DNA from: Stercorarius parasiticus
Taxonomy: Eukaryota > Chordata > Aves > Charadriiformes > Stercorariidae
Reading direction: 5' to 3'
Assembly (NCBI GenBank): GCA_013396915.1
Contig: VWZL01000114.1
Span: 314,691 to 378,690, forward strand
DNA: 64,000 nt
The notes beneath the pieces are model-generated. The model was not told where the DNA came from and ran no database searches. It worked only from the letters and a program-made list of their open reading frames with translations. A program made the translations under genes and the position numbers. Shown piece after piece: positions 45,927-64,000 of the stretch (its first letter is position 1; each line of letters starts with the position of its first letter).

Positions 45927-47588
45927 GGGATATTACTGAGAAATTGTGATAAAACATAAGATATCATATCTGTGACATTGACTTATGAGTGAAGAAAAAA
46001 ATTGACTAAATAGCAAGGCTGTCCTTTCCCACTCTGCTTTTCGGCCTAAGAGGTCTACCGGGGTCCTCTGCCAGATCTTCATACCTGCAGTCTTAATTTA
46101 GTAATGTTTTATACAGTAAGCTATAATTCTTGTTCCAGCTAATTTCAGCAGAAACTGTTGAGAAAATAATGTGGATCCTTTGTAGGGTCAAAAAGGGTGA
46201 ATGATGAAATGGAGGAAACTGATTTTATCTTTCACTTATATTCTCTGCTGGTCTGGTTCTGCTGGAAATGATTAGAGCTGAGTTCTTTACAGTCTAAAAA
46301 CTTCATAGCAAAGAATCATAACAATGCTATGTTACTAAAATGTCTCAGCATTATGTTATTAAAAGAACAATGTATTTTGGAAAAAGGCTGTATTAAATCC
46401 TCTGTCACAGGTTATCACAATTTCTTACTGACGCTGTAGTGTGATTCCATGTTACATTATGACACTTCATTTCCTGAAATCAAGACAGCTTTGACATCCA
46501 CTTGTAACCAGGAAGAATATCTAGAGATAAAATAAGATACCAGTGTTTTTTAATACTAGACAGTGCTGCCTGTGATGATAACTAAATAATTATTAGTCAC
46601 CTCCATTAATATTTTTGAGGTAGTGAAGTGAGCTATTACAGATTTTAGAAGTACTTTACTTCATTTATACCTGGATACTGATGTAACTGAAACCCTAAGC
46701 AGAGCTTCCATTTTTTGGCAGATGGGTGTATTTTATGTGTGCACTGCAAACATAATGACGAACAATAACCCCTTGTTACTGCCACTGAGTGGAGAATGCT
46801 CTAATGCAAGAATGAAGTGAGCATAGCGAAATTCATCTTTTTTTCACTAACACAAAAATAAACTGCTGCTTTATAGGACACCTGTTTTTACCCTGTCATT
46901 TTAATATAGTTAAACTAATATTTAATATTGGTCACAGTGGTCTGTAAGCCACACCACACACTGTTATGCTAATGTGAATAAGATTTTTGAAAAAATGTTA
47001 CTGCATGTAATTCCATGGTAAAAGTAGAGTTATTCAAAATGGAATTGTGGAGTACTGAAGATGAATGCAATGGCACGAGTCATTTATTCAGCCCCTTTGC
47101 TGCTGCATATATGTGTTTTTTTATCTATATAATCAAGAAAAAACCCCCACTCTCATCTGAATTATGTGAGAGTGTTTCACAGTGCTGAAATGATTCACAA
47201 CTTTGTATGTAAACCTGATAGATAGGAGACTGGCCAGTCTGATTACAAACTATTAGTCTGGGATATTGCTTTAATTGAATTAGAATAATTATATACATTC
47301 TTTGAAGAGGAATGTCATAGTTGCATGATAATGCTAGAACAAGATTTGTCTGTCTTAAGGTAATCCTAACTAACTCTGCTTACTGTCTGTTAATATTAAG
47401 GAAGAAGAAAGACTTGTTATAAGAAAGTATTGTGAGTGCTGCTACTTTTTTTTTTTAATAGAATTTTTATGTATCACTTGCAACATACTGAGAAAGGAGA
47501 AAAACTAAGGAAACTTTGAACGTTTATAGTAAGTTGTCCTTCTTGTTTTGATAACTTTCTTTTCTTTTGACTCCTCTGTTTTCTTTAA

Positions 47589-51424
<3,836 letters not shown>

Positions 51425-51478
51425 GCTTTAGCTATGGGAATGATGACAGAATATTATCACTATATCTTTACCACACTG
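51425..51478 (+). CDS. GRIK2: GRIK2 coding exon 5 (54 nt, GluK2 amino-terminal domain)
   Basis: This short exon encodes exactly 18 residues, ALAMGMMTEYYHYIFTTL, about positions 242-259 of GluK2. It is too small to appear as a long open frame and was found from the protein continuity between exons 4 and 6. The acceptor is 'ttttttaag' and the donor is a strong GTAAGT. Both flanking introns are phase 0, so skipping it would delete 18 residues from the ATD without a frameshift. The tight, conserved sequence argues that it is constitutive. That remains an inference. Confidence 0.97.
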
Positions 51479-54797
<3,319 letters not shown>

Positions 54798-57700
54798 TGA
54801 ATATTCGTGTTTAGTTCCCTTTTTTGTATACGTTTGTGAAGTTAAAAAAAAAAATTAACTTTTTATTTCTGTTACTAAAATCGTTTAGAGGTATGAGACC
54901 AAATATTATTGTAGATGTGAGTCAGAGAGTAACTGTGGTGTGTCCGTTAATATTCTGTAGGCTGAATACATAGCTACATTAACTTTCTTTCAAAATTACA
55001 CATACTGTATTTTTTTCCAACTGATAATGCCAAATTGTAAATGTCTAATTCATCTAGTCCATATTTCTCTACTATGTTGGTGAAAACATTGTGTGGGATC
55101 ATGTAAAATCCCGACAAAAATCAAGCTAAAACACAGTTGTCCCTTTCTCTGCGTTCCGTGTCTTACTCATTTAAGATTTATTCATTAATAATGTGTAGTA
55201 TTTCATTCCTGCATAATTATTTTTTTTCCATTTTATGGATACTGTAAATAATATCTTCTAATATCTCTTCCAGTTTCTATGCCTTCATATAGCTAATTAG
55301 TCTGGTGGTTCAGGGTTTTTTTCCTTCCATTGCCATTATTCTTTGGCCTCAATTCAGTTCATGAAAATTGCAATTATATTCATGCAAATAAACTTTCATT
55401 ACTAGGTTTTCAGTGAGTTTTTACTCATCAGCTGGAATTAAATCTACCATTATAATGTCCAGAAGGGATTTATTTTAAAACATATCTCACATTAGGACCT
55501 CTTTACTGTTCAAATTTATTGAAAGATCTAATTTTCCACTTTGTCCCAGAGCGATTTGTAACATCTTTGCTGACAGAGTTCCACTGCTCTTTAGTTTTTT
55601 CTTTATTTTTTTTCTTGTTTTTTAAAAACCTTTTTATGTTCCATTTAAAAAATAGCAAATTCTGTTTCTTGAAGATTAGTATCTTCATTATCTATCAGTT
55701 ATCTAGATTGCGTTAATTGAGCCACTTAACATAGCTAATCTTTTGAATATTTTGCTACCGATAAGATTTAAAGATTTTATTGACATTAAATACTAAATGA
55801 CAATCAATATTTTAATAAGTTAACTTCCCTTTTGTCTTGTTTTCAGAAAATTACCCTTTTAGAGAAAAATAGGTTTTTTTCTTCTATTTACTTGTTGTGT
55901 TTGGTATCTTGAATATGATAACTGGAAACATTTAAAATTTGATTTATTTACTAGTTCTGTTGTGCTGCACTTTTAGAATACTATATGATGGGATCTGTAA
56001 AGTTATGTTATTCACTTCTCTAAATAAGTCCAAATAAGCAAATGAATCCCCAAAACTTTCAGAAATTTGTGACGTATGCATCTGGTTTACATATAGCTGC
56101 TGTTTATTATTTTGGGTCATTGTATCATGCTTCCTTGTTTGCATCGATATTTTCATTTTTTGATTTTTACCTTTTTTCAATTGAAAATTTGTAGCAGTTA
56201 ATCTCATTCATTGTAGTTGTATATTTTATGCATTGATCAAAGATATAATTGGTCTCAAATCTTTGCATAGTTACCAAGATCAGTAGAAATAAGTTACTTT
56301 ATCAGAACATAGGGCCATAGTCAATAAAATGATAGAATAACAAATATTGAAACTGAGTTCTGTGGGCCAGTTGCATGTTTCTCATCTTTTGTGGTGCTGT
56401 AAAGAAAGTGTTATTCTCAGAAGAGCTTCTGATGCGAGGCAGAAACCTATTATTGCTAGTATATGACTGTATAAGATGATACTTTACACCATTACTTTGC
56501 CTCAGGACAGAAAAAGATAAAGTGCATGAAAAACACACTGTTTTTTCTTCTGGACCCTTAAAAGCCCTCTTTGTCAATCTAAGTGGAACCAAGTATTCAT
56601 ACAGACTGTGATGAATATTTTATGGAGATTCTTTATGTTGATTAAACATCTAAATGCACTTTGATTACCTGGGTTTTAGATATCTGGGATATGTGGATAG
56701 AATTTAGAGGATGTTTAAAGGCGTAATAATCTCGACAAGTGTTAGGTGCTTACAGAGCTTTTATAATTTGACCCATAGATACATAAAAAACATTCACAGG
56801 ATGTCAGTTTTACAAGAAATGTCTTTGGAAGGTGTAAAAGAAGGTTATGTCATGACATTATCGCACAAAGTTCTTCCTGTGCTTGGAATAAAATAAGTAA
56901 TTTTATTGATGACTTATCAATAAAGTTGTTAAGTTTGTAAAATTCGATTTCTATTTCACTGTTGTTCATGTGAAGTCAGAAATGCACTCAGGAATTCAAG
57001 ATTCTACACAGATGTTAATTGATGTTATGGAATACTCTCACTGATACGGGCTGAACTGGGAATTTTATTTTCACTGGTTGATAATGACTACAGCTTACTC
57101 AGAAAAATGTTTGCAATAAGCCTGCTTAATGATGGGAGCTCATTCAGCTTGAGCCACATAGCTAAATGCCATTTAATCAGGTATTAAAATATCTGAAACT
57201 TAAGAATTTGCGAAATAAAAAAAAAATGAGGTTTGTCTGTATCTGAGCACTTGGAGATCTCAGTGAGGACTAGCTGGTTTCCAGTGCTGTAAAACCCGGC
57301 AGCTAGGGATCACAAAGTTTTTAAGTTCTGGTGGTGTTTGTGTTATGTCCTTCTTCATCTCACTTTTCCACGATATGTAAATCAACTTAGCTATAATGAC
57401 AGAGCTAGAACTATCAATTTAATGACATTGCATTTCCTTATTTGAGATTCATAAAGTTCCCAGTCTTAATTCTTGTTTTGTTTTCTGTAGGCTTGTATAA
57501 CTCCCGAATTAGTATGTAATTTTCCCCATAATCGTCTGACCTTTAGTATCCCAATGTGATAAAAAGTGGGTATAAAATTTCACCTCATGTCTTTGGAATG
57601 TTACAAGTCAAATTTCCAAGTGTGGATCCTATTGACTTCAATTCGGATAGTTTCTAGGCTGCTTCTCAGGACAGCTCTGGAAAGGGTGGTGCTTTAGCTC

Positions 57701-57870
57701 ACCCAAGAAGCTTAGTGATGAAAAACAAATTTTCCGTCACAATTTACTCTCCTTTTAGGGTTTCTCAAGATTCTTTGTATGGGCTTTGAAAAACATATTT
57801 AAATTACTTAATGAATGCTACCATATTTAATCATTCTATTATTAAATAAATGTTGACTTATTTGTATAAC

Positions 57871-57950
57871 TGTTGTGGTTTAATCCCATTTGGCAACTAA
57901 GCACCACACACATGCTTGCTCATTCCTCCACCCCTCCCACCCTCCTGGCG
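57871..57950 (+). mobile_element. Avian endogenous-retrovirus LTR fragment (5' start), degraded
   Basis: The segment begins TGTTGTGGTTTAA, followed by a 'ggcaactaagcaccaca' block and a C-rich 'cattcctccacccctcccac' block. This order matches, from memory, the beginning of an LTR family that is widespread in bird genomes. Only about 80 bp are recognisable, and the rest of an LTR, any internal retroviral genes and the partner LTR are absent. The match is diverged, so it is a short old solo remnant with no coding capacity. The family name would need a repeat-library comparison. Confidence 0.65.
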
Positions 57951-58448
57951 TCTGCAGTGTTTTTTCCATGCACGTTTCTATCCCAGAGACTAGCCAATTA
58001 TAATATATGAACAGCATTCAAATAAAAAGAGGCTGAATAGATGTTTGCTTCAGGTTAAATATTTGGAGTTGTATGTCACCAAAATGAATGGGGATTTTTT
58101 TCTACACAAGGTGTGTGATAGATTGAGGTATACAAGCCCGTGGTTCTGTTGAGGCAATCTGTCTTGAAAGTATTTCAGCATTGCAGATTGCAGTACAGAC
58201 TGAAACTAGTCTGTAACATTCTTACAATGTTACAAAACAACTTTTAACTAGATTGGGGATCATATATCTCTGATATATGATATATTCATTACTATTATTT
58301 TTCACTAATTTTATACTAAATTCTGAAATTTGAAAGTAGTTGCTACTTAGCAACCACTTGAGCAAAATGACTTGCCATTTAAAAAAAACATGCTATTTTT
58401 CAACCAGAATAAGATTTCTTCTTGAAAAATGAATTTATAATTTAAGTT

Positions 58449-58495
58449 AAAAAAAACCCCAACAACCAAAACCCAAAAGAAAATGAAAAAAACCC
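58449..58495. repeat. A/C-rich low-complexity tract
   Basis: The + strand is A-runs interrupted by CCC and CC. It is the complement type of the GT-rich tracts at 14311-14356 and 33400-33448. It is simple sequence. Confidence 0.75.
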
Positions 58496-58787
58496 ATCTA
58501 ATTTATGTAACTTTAGCTTCTATTTTGTAGAAAGTTCAGATTTGCAAGGGTTCATCCTGATTTAACCTGGAGCAAAAAATTGAATTTTAGGTTTTCCTGC
58601 AAGATGGAAAAACTACTTAATTATGATGACTGCTTGTTTTTGTTAAATTCTAACAGTATTGTCATCTGTACTGTATTAATATAAAGATATTCTGGAAAAC
58701 AGAGGAGTAACACACTATTTTCAAGAAACTTTACTTCAGCATACTTGACTTCTTATTTTTGAGTCTGTACAAGTAGCACACAGAAGG

Positions 58788-58822
58788 AGAAAAAAAACCC
58801 AACCAAACAAAAGCCAAAACCC
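58788..58822. repeat. A/C-rich low-complexity tract
   Basis: A second A-rich tract broken by CCC and CC, about 300 bp after the tract at 58449-58495 and similar in wording. No transposon body is attached to it, so it does not look like a retroposon poly-A tail. Confidence 0.7.
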
Positions 58823-61800
58823 TGAGCATAAATGCACTCCTACATTTATATGCAACTGTGATTCAGACCAAGCAAAGTAGAGCATGAATAGTGTTATGAA
58901 TTCAGAATTCTTTTACTCTATAACTGTTAATCTTCCACAGGTTTCTGTGCCTTAAGTCAGAACTTAGCATGCATAATTAAGATGACCTAACAAGCTCTGC
59001 TGCTTCATTGACATAAAGTTTTCCTTACTAATTGCTTTTTCTTATCATCCGATTTCTCTATCTGCTTTCATCTTATGTAGAAAAGAGTGTGCTTTTTTCT
59101 ATTTTGACTATTAATTCTATTCTTTAATTTTCACTTTAGTAGCTGTATATGGCAGGTGCAGGGAAGCACTGTGGTACTTGATGAATGCTATAGCTAAGGT
59201 CAATATTAAAGCGTTTCCTCAGAAAAAAATCAGTTTGAGTCTGATACATTTCATAGGCTGCATAGCAGAATGGATTATTACTTAGTTGTGAGTTTCTTTT
59301 TGCACTCTTAATCCTCTTGTTTCTTTTTTCATACAATGTGCTTTTCAAGATTAGGTGCTTTCCACCATGAAATATTTTTCTCAGCAAGTGAAAACTAGTT
59401 GTAATAAAAATTTGGAGTGATATTAAATATTGAGGGCAAAAACATAGAGATTTGTTGCACAACCAGGACGGGTTTATGGTTCATTTCTGTGTATGAGATT
59501 TTAATCTGATTCAAAAAAGGAGAGATGAAATTTTATGAATAAAGATTTGAAATTTTTAAAAGTTGATGTGTAGACTTCTTTGGATAAGGAGAATAGATCC
59601 AAGGATATCGAATCTAAGTGTCTCTGATCCATTTTAATCAAAGTTTAGGTGAGAGCAGCATGAGCCAAGAAAAAGCGTGAATTAAAAAATACAGCAGTGA
59701 TAAAGGAAGAGATTAGATTTTAACCAGTGTTAAAATTAAACTCTTAATTACTGACTCAATAAACTGGGGAGATGCAAAACTGGAAATATGCTCTATTAGT
59801 AATGCTGGTATTTTGCATATTTAGTTCAGTTTATTTTTTAATCTAATTTGGTTCAGTACCTCAATTTCTTAGTTTCTTGTGCAGTGTTCTCCTACATTCA
59901 CTGCTTTGCTTTCCTCCCAAAGGAAGGTATCGTTAGGGTTTTCATTCAGCACACTTCTGGAATTTGATTTACTGTATTAATCCGTGATGTCAGAATTTTC
60001 AGTGACTGTACAAACTGATACAGATAGAGAGGTTATTACACTGGGTACAAATTCTGTACTGAGATAGAAAGTTCTCAACCTTTAGTTTTGTTTTCCTTTA
60101 GGAAAATAGATTTTTATAGTTACTTGTGGGTAGAAAAGAATACATTCATTGCAAGTATAGTATTTTTAAGCTTATTGAATTAGTTCTTTAATGAAGTTTA
60201 GGTGCTGCTCTAGCAGTTTTAACAGAATCTGCAGCTGCTTTACATCCCACTAATTCCTTAGAGTATGCTTTGATTTTTTAAAAAATAATAAATTATTTCA
60301 TACTTGTTTTTGTTCTTGATTTGAAATGGTAATCTCTTTAATTTAGCAATGAAGTTTTTTTATAGAAGATAAGACTTCCAATTTGTTGAATAACTTGTTA
60401 CAAATTAGCCATTTTGTTCTGTTAACAGTAAAAGGACATTTGGGAAACTGCAATTTCTTATCTCTACCTAACAATACAGAAATAAGTGTTATATTTGAGG
60501 TAGCGAGTTAAATAACAGTTTAGTAACCGCTAACAGGCACTGTGGCTGGGCAGAAGGATTTGATGAGAAAGAGGTGCTGTTAAGGTTCCTGAGGGTGGAA
60601 AGATCCATAAAAATAAAAAGAAATAGTCATTATAGAAATACAGTCTCGGTTTCTGATTTAGAGCTTCAAAGAGGATAGCTTGTTATGTAGACAGCTTTAT
60701 AATTATCCCTTTAGCGAAAGGACTTTTCTGGATTTGCTGATGAGAGGTGTTTAGTAAAACAGTGTGGCAGCACATGTGTACTTCAAAGGAAATACTAAAC
60801 AATTACTTATTATGGCATTACAAGCTAGGAATTTCCCCTGGGCACAGTTAACTTCAGGAGTTTAGGGACTAAGCAGAATTTCATGCTGTAAGATGTTTTA
60901 GAAATGATATGTCAGCTGTTTTAAAAATTAATAGCATTATTAAATATTTGACTCCTGCATGTAGTCTTCGTGTTTTAGGAGACAGGATCTATCAGAAACT
61001 TCCAATCCTACCCCTAAGGAAAGTTATGCCCAAGTGTTGTATAGCATTTAGCAGAAATTGCAGCTTCTGTCCTATGGAAGATTTCATAGAATTCTTCCAC
61101 TTGTGGTTTGAGGATGTATGCATTTATTTATAAATATAGTAAGATTAACATGGATTTATATAATGCTTTCATGTTAGAACTCTCCTGCTACATCTTTACA
61201 AAGTAATAAAGGGAACTCAGTGAAACAGCAAGTAGGGAAATGACAGAACTCTTGCAGCCTACAAAAGCTCCTACATAGTTTGGAAAACTAGCTGAAGCAT
61301 CAGTTGTTTTTTGAAATAGGAACTTAAGTACGTTTACTCAGGAAATATGCAAGTGTCTGCACTGTACGAAGTTCAAAGTCTGAGGACTGTAGCCCAGTAC
61401 ACCGTAATCTGTCAAAGACCACAGTTTTCTTAGGATATGCATTCTGAAATTCAGTTTAATAGTTTATTTATACGCTGTATTGTAACTTTTCACAAAAGGT
61501 GAACAAAAAGCAAGATTACTTTTACTCTGTTTCTTTGCTGTTATGGTTAAAGAATGTTGTCTTTAGGAGCAACATAATTAATTAAAGCTGGTAATCAGCA
61601 TACTTATTTGCATGAATGAACTCTAGCAGTCATTATGGCTACAGTTGTAGGATGTGGAATGGTAACAGTGTAGCCATGCTAGGTTAAGCAGTAAAGTAAA
61701 TCATTCAATTTACGGAAAGAAGGGACCATCAATTCAGCTCTTATGTGCTCATCAGCTTCACAGTGGCACTGCCTTTTAGGGCTGGTGTGCACTCAACAGT

Positions 61801-61851
61801 AAGGTTTAAAAGTACGTTCTGGGTAAAATCCTGGTCCTTTGGAAATTGGTG

Positions 61852-63240
61852 TCATAGAATCATAGAATGATTTAGGTTGGAAGGGACCTTAAAGATCATC
61901 TAGTTGCCATGGGCAGGGACATCTCCCACTAGACCAGGTTGCTCAGAGCCCCATCCAGCCTGGCTTTGAACACTTCCAGGGATGGGGCACCCACAACTGC
62001 CCCAGGCAACCTGTTCCAGTGTCTCACCACCCTCAAAGTGAAAAATTTCTTCCTGATATCTAACCTAAATCTGCCCTTTTCCAGTTTGAAGCCATTACCC
62101 CTCGTCCTATCACTACATACCCTTGTAAAAAGTCCCTCTCCAGCTTTCTTTTAGGCACCCTTCAGATACTGTAAGGCTGCTGTAAGGTCTCCCCAGAGCC
62201 TTCTCTTCTCCAGGCTGAACAACCCCAACTCCCTCAGTCTGCCTTCATAGGAGAGGTGCTCCAGCCCTCTGATCAGAGAGCCATCTACATGGCCCTCTGG
62301 ACTCACTCCAACAGGTCCATGTCCTTCTTATGTTGGGGACTCCAGAGCTGGATGCAATACTCCAGGTTGTGGCCTCACAAGAGCAGAGTAAAGGGGCAGA
62401 ATCACCTCCCTTGACCAGCTGGCCATGTTTCTTTTGATGCAGTCCAGAATGTGCTTGGCCTTCTGGGCTGCAAGTGCACATTGCTGTATCTTGTTGAGCT
62501 TCTCATACACCAACACCCTCAAGTCCTGCTCCTCAGGGCTGCTCTCAAGCCATTCTCTGCCCAACCTGTATTTGTACATGAGATTGCCATGACCCAGGTG
62601 CAGGACCTTGCACTTGGCCTGGTTGAGCTTCATGAGTTTTGCACAGGCTGACCTCTCAAGCCTGTCCAGATCCCTCTTGATGGCATCCCTCATCCCTTCC
62701 CTCCAGTGTGTTGACTGCTCCACACAGCTTGGTCTTGTTGGCAAACTTGCTGAGAGTGCGCTCAATCCCAACATCCATGTTGCCAACAAAGATGTTAAAC
62801 AACACCAGTCCCAGTACTGACTCCTGAGGAACACCACTCATCACTGCTTGCCACTTGGACATTGTGCCGTTGACCGCAACTCTTTGAGTGCTACCGTCCA
62901 ACCAGTTCCTTATCCACAGAGTGGTCCATCTGTCAAATCCATGTCTCTCCAATTTGGAGACAAGGACATCTTGTGGGACAGTGTCAAATTCTTTGCATAA
63001 GTCCAGGTAGATGTCTGTTGGTCTCCCCTTATCCACCAATGCTGTAATGCCGTCGTAGAAGGCCAACAAATTTTTCAGGCATGATTTGCCCTTAGCGAAG
63101 CCATGTTGGCTGTCTCTGATCACCTGCTAATTTTCTGTGTGCCCTAGCAGAGTTTCCAGAAGGATCTGCTCCATGATCTTGCTGGGCACAGAGGTGTTAC
63201 CCCTTTTCCAGTCAGTGGGAACTTCACCAGACTGCCACAT
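61852..63240 (-). mobile_element. CR1 LINE, 3' ~1.4 kb, antisense, inactive
   Basis: This is the longest transposon in the window. On the minus strand it runs from the reverse-transcriptase part of ORF2 (near 63240) to the terminal ATTCTATGA repeat (61852-61870). The 63123-62656 frame reads [53 protein letters not shown], then [20 protein letters not shown] and ANKTKLCGA. The catalytic F-A-D-D box is F-A-N-K, so both catalytic Asp residues are gone. Translation then continues in another frame from about 62690 ([12 protein letters not shown] through SREVILPLYSALVRP), and a further frameshift near 62370 ends homology in that frame. Bases are also missing near 63200. It is a 5'-truncated, multiply broken copy lying antisense in GRIK2 intron 6. 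Confidence 0.95.
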
Positions 63241-64000
63241 ATATGTGTGTGATTTGGCTAACCTTTAGTATACTACATGTATGTCCAGCTTAGGTAGGGT
63301 AATACAGATGAACTGAAGAGTTGATGGGGTTTTTTTGATGGAGTATTAAATATTACATAATGTAATGGAGTGAAAAAGAGTTAAAATTATATGTAAATAT
63401 TTGTCTCTGAATATTCAGGTGGTTAATTTGGGTGTAATTCGGTAAGCTCTGTCTGTCTCAATTCATTATATATTTCTGGTTTATGAAAAACAAGAATGTG
63501 TTATTTCTTTAATTAATACTAATTACTAGACCAGTTGACATAGCTGGTAAAAATGAACAAGCTTCTGCTAAAGACCTGAAGGTTGATGTGCTTGAATGTT
63601 TTTCCATTTTTTCCATTTCCAGGTATATATAGATTTGTTTGATAAAGATATTCATTGTCCCTAAAAATCTTTTTTTGCTTATCTCCTTAAGCTGCAGCCC
63701 CCTATTTCTAATTTTAAATGGGTTCATGTAGTACCTGTAGACTTCACTGGGATTTTCATCCAGATCAGATATATACTTATTGCTTAAATTCATTTTCCTA
63801 AGGGATAACTCTATTTCCTGTCCAGAACATCATGGACTCAATTTTAGTGCTTTCCAGATGACACAGGATATTGTGCCTGGCCTCCAAGTGCCCCTCCAGG
63901 AGAACACAGGTCTCCTCTAAGTCTAAAGTCATGTCTGCACACCTTCTGTGGATGATTTGCATATCCTTGAATATTTCAAATGGTTGTATATGCCTGCATT

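Noticed and set aside
62245..62820. Several overlapping frames on both strands
   Set aside because: Frame shadows of the antisense CR1. Only the RT-like minus-strand frames carry recognisable sequence.

Overview
This window is vertebrate nuclear DNA, AT-rich and mostly intronic. It is almost certainly avian. Seven fragments are CR1 (chicken repeat 1) LINEs, several carrying the avian-type 3' end built on ATTCTATGA, and one short piece resembles the start of a bird endogenous-retrovirus LTR. The LTR piece makes a non-galliform bird more likely, but the species cannot be fixed from this sequence. There are no operons, CRISPR arrays, rRNAs or recognisable tRNAs.

One gene runs through the window on the + strand: GRIK2, encoding the kainate-type ionotropic glutamate receptor subunit GluK2 (GluR6). 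Coding exons 2-6 are present at 23715-23882, 26819-27076, 47590-47771, 51425-51478 and 54621-54794. All have GT/AG boundaries and compatible phases. Joined, they give 836 nt, or 278 uninterrupted codons, covering about residues 40-317 of the precursor. This is most of the extracellular amino-terminal domain (ATD), which directs subunit assembly. The signal-peptide exon lies upstream of position 1. The rest of the ATD, the ligand-binding domain, the pore and the C-tail lie downstream of position 64000.

Layout: 1-23714 is the 3' part of intron 1, with two CR1 3'-end relics, two tandem repeats and two perfect palindromes. 23715-27076 holds exons 2 and 3 around a 2.9 kb intron. 27077-47589 is the 20.5 kb intron 3, with three CR1 fragments. 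47590-54794 holds exons 4-6 around introns of 3.7 and 3.1 kb. 54795-64000 is the start of intron 6, with the LTR relic and the longest CR1 (about 1.4 kb, antisense, with a ruined reverse transcriptase).

I found no undescribed biological system. The points most worth a second look are a genome-encoded Cys at a position where I recall Tyr in mammalian GluK2, in an otherwise matching protein; a CAGGAG tandem acceptor at exon 2; an in-frame 54-nt exon; two perfect 20-22 bp palindromes in intron 1; and oppositely oriented CR1 copies that could pair in the pre-mRNA.
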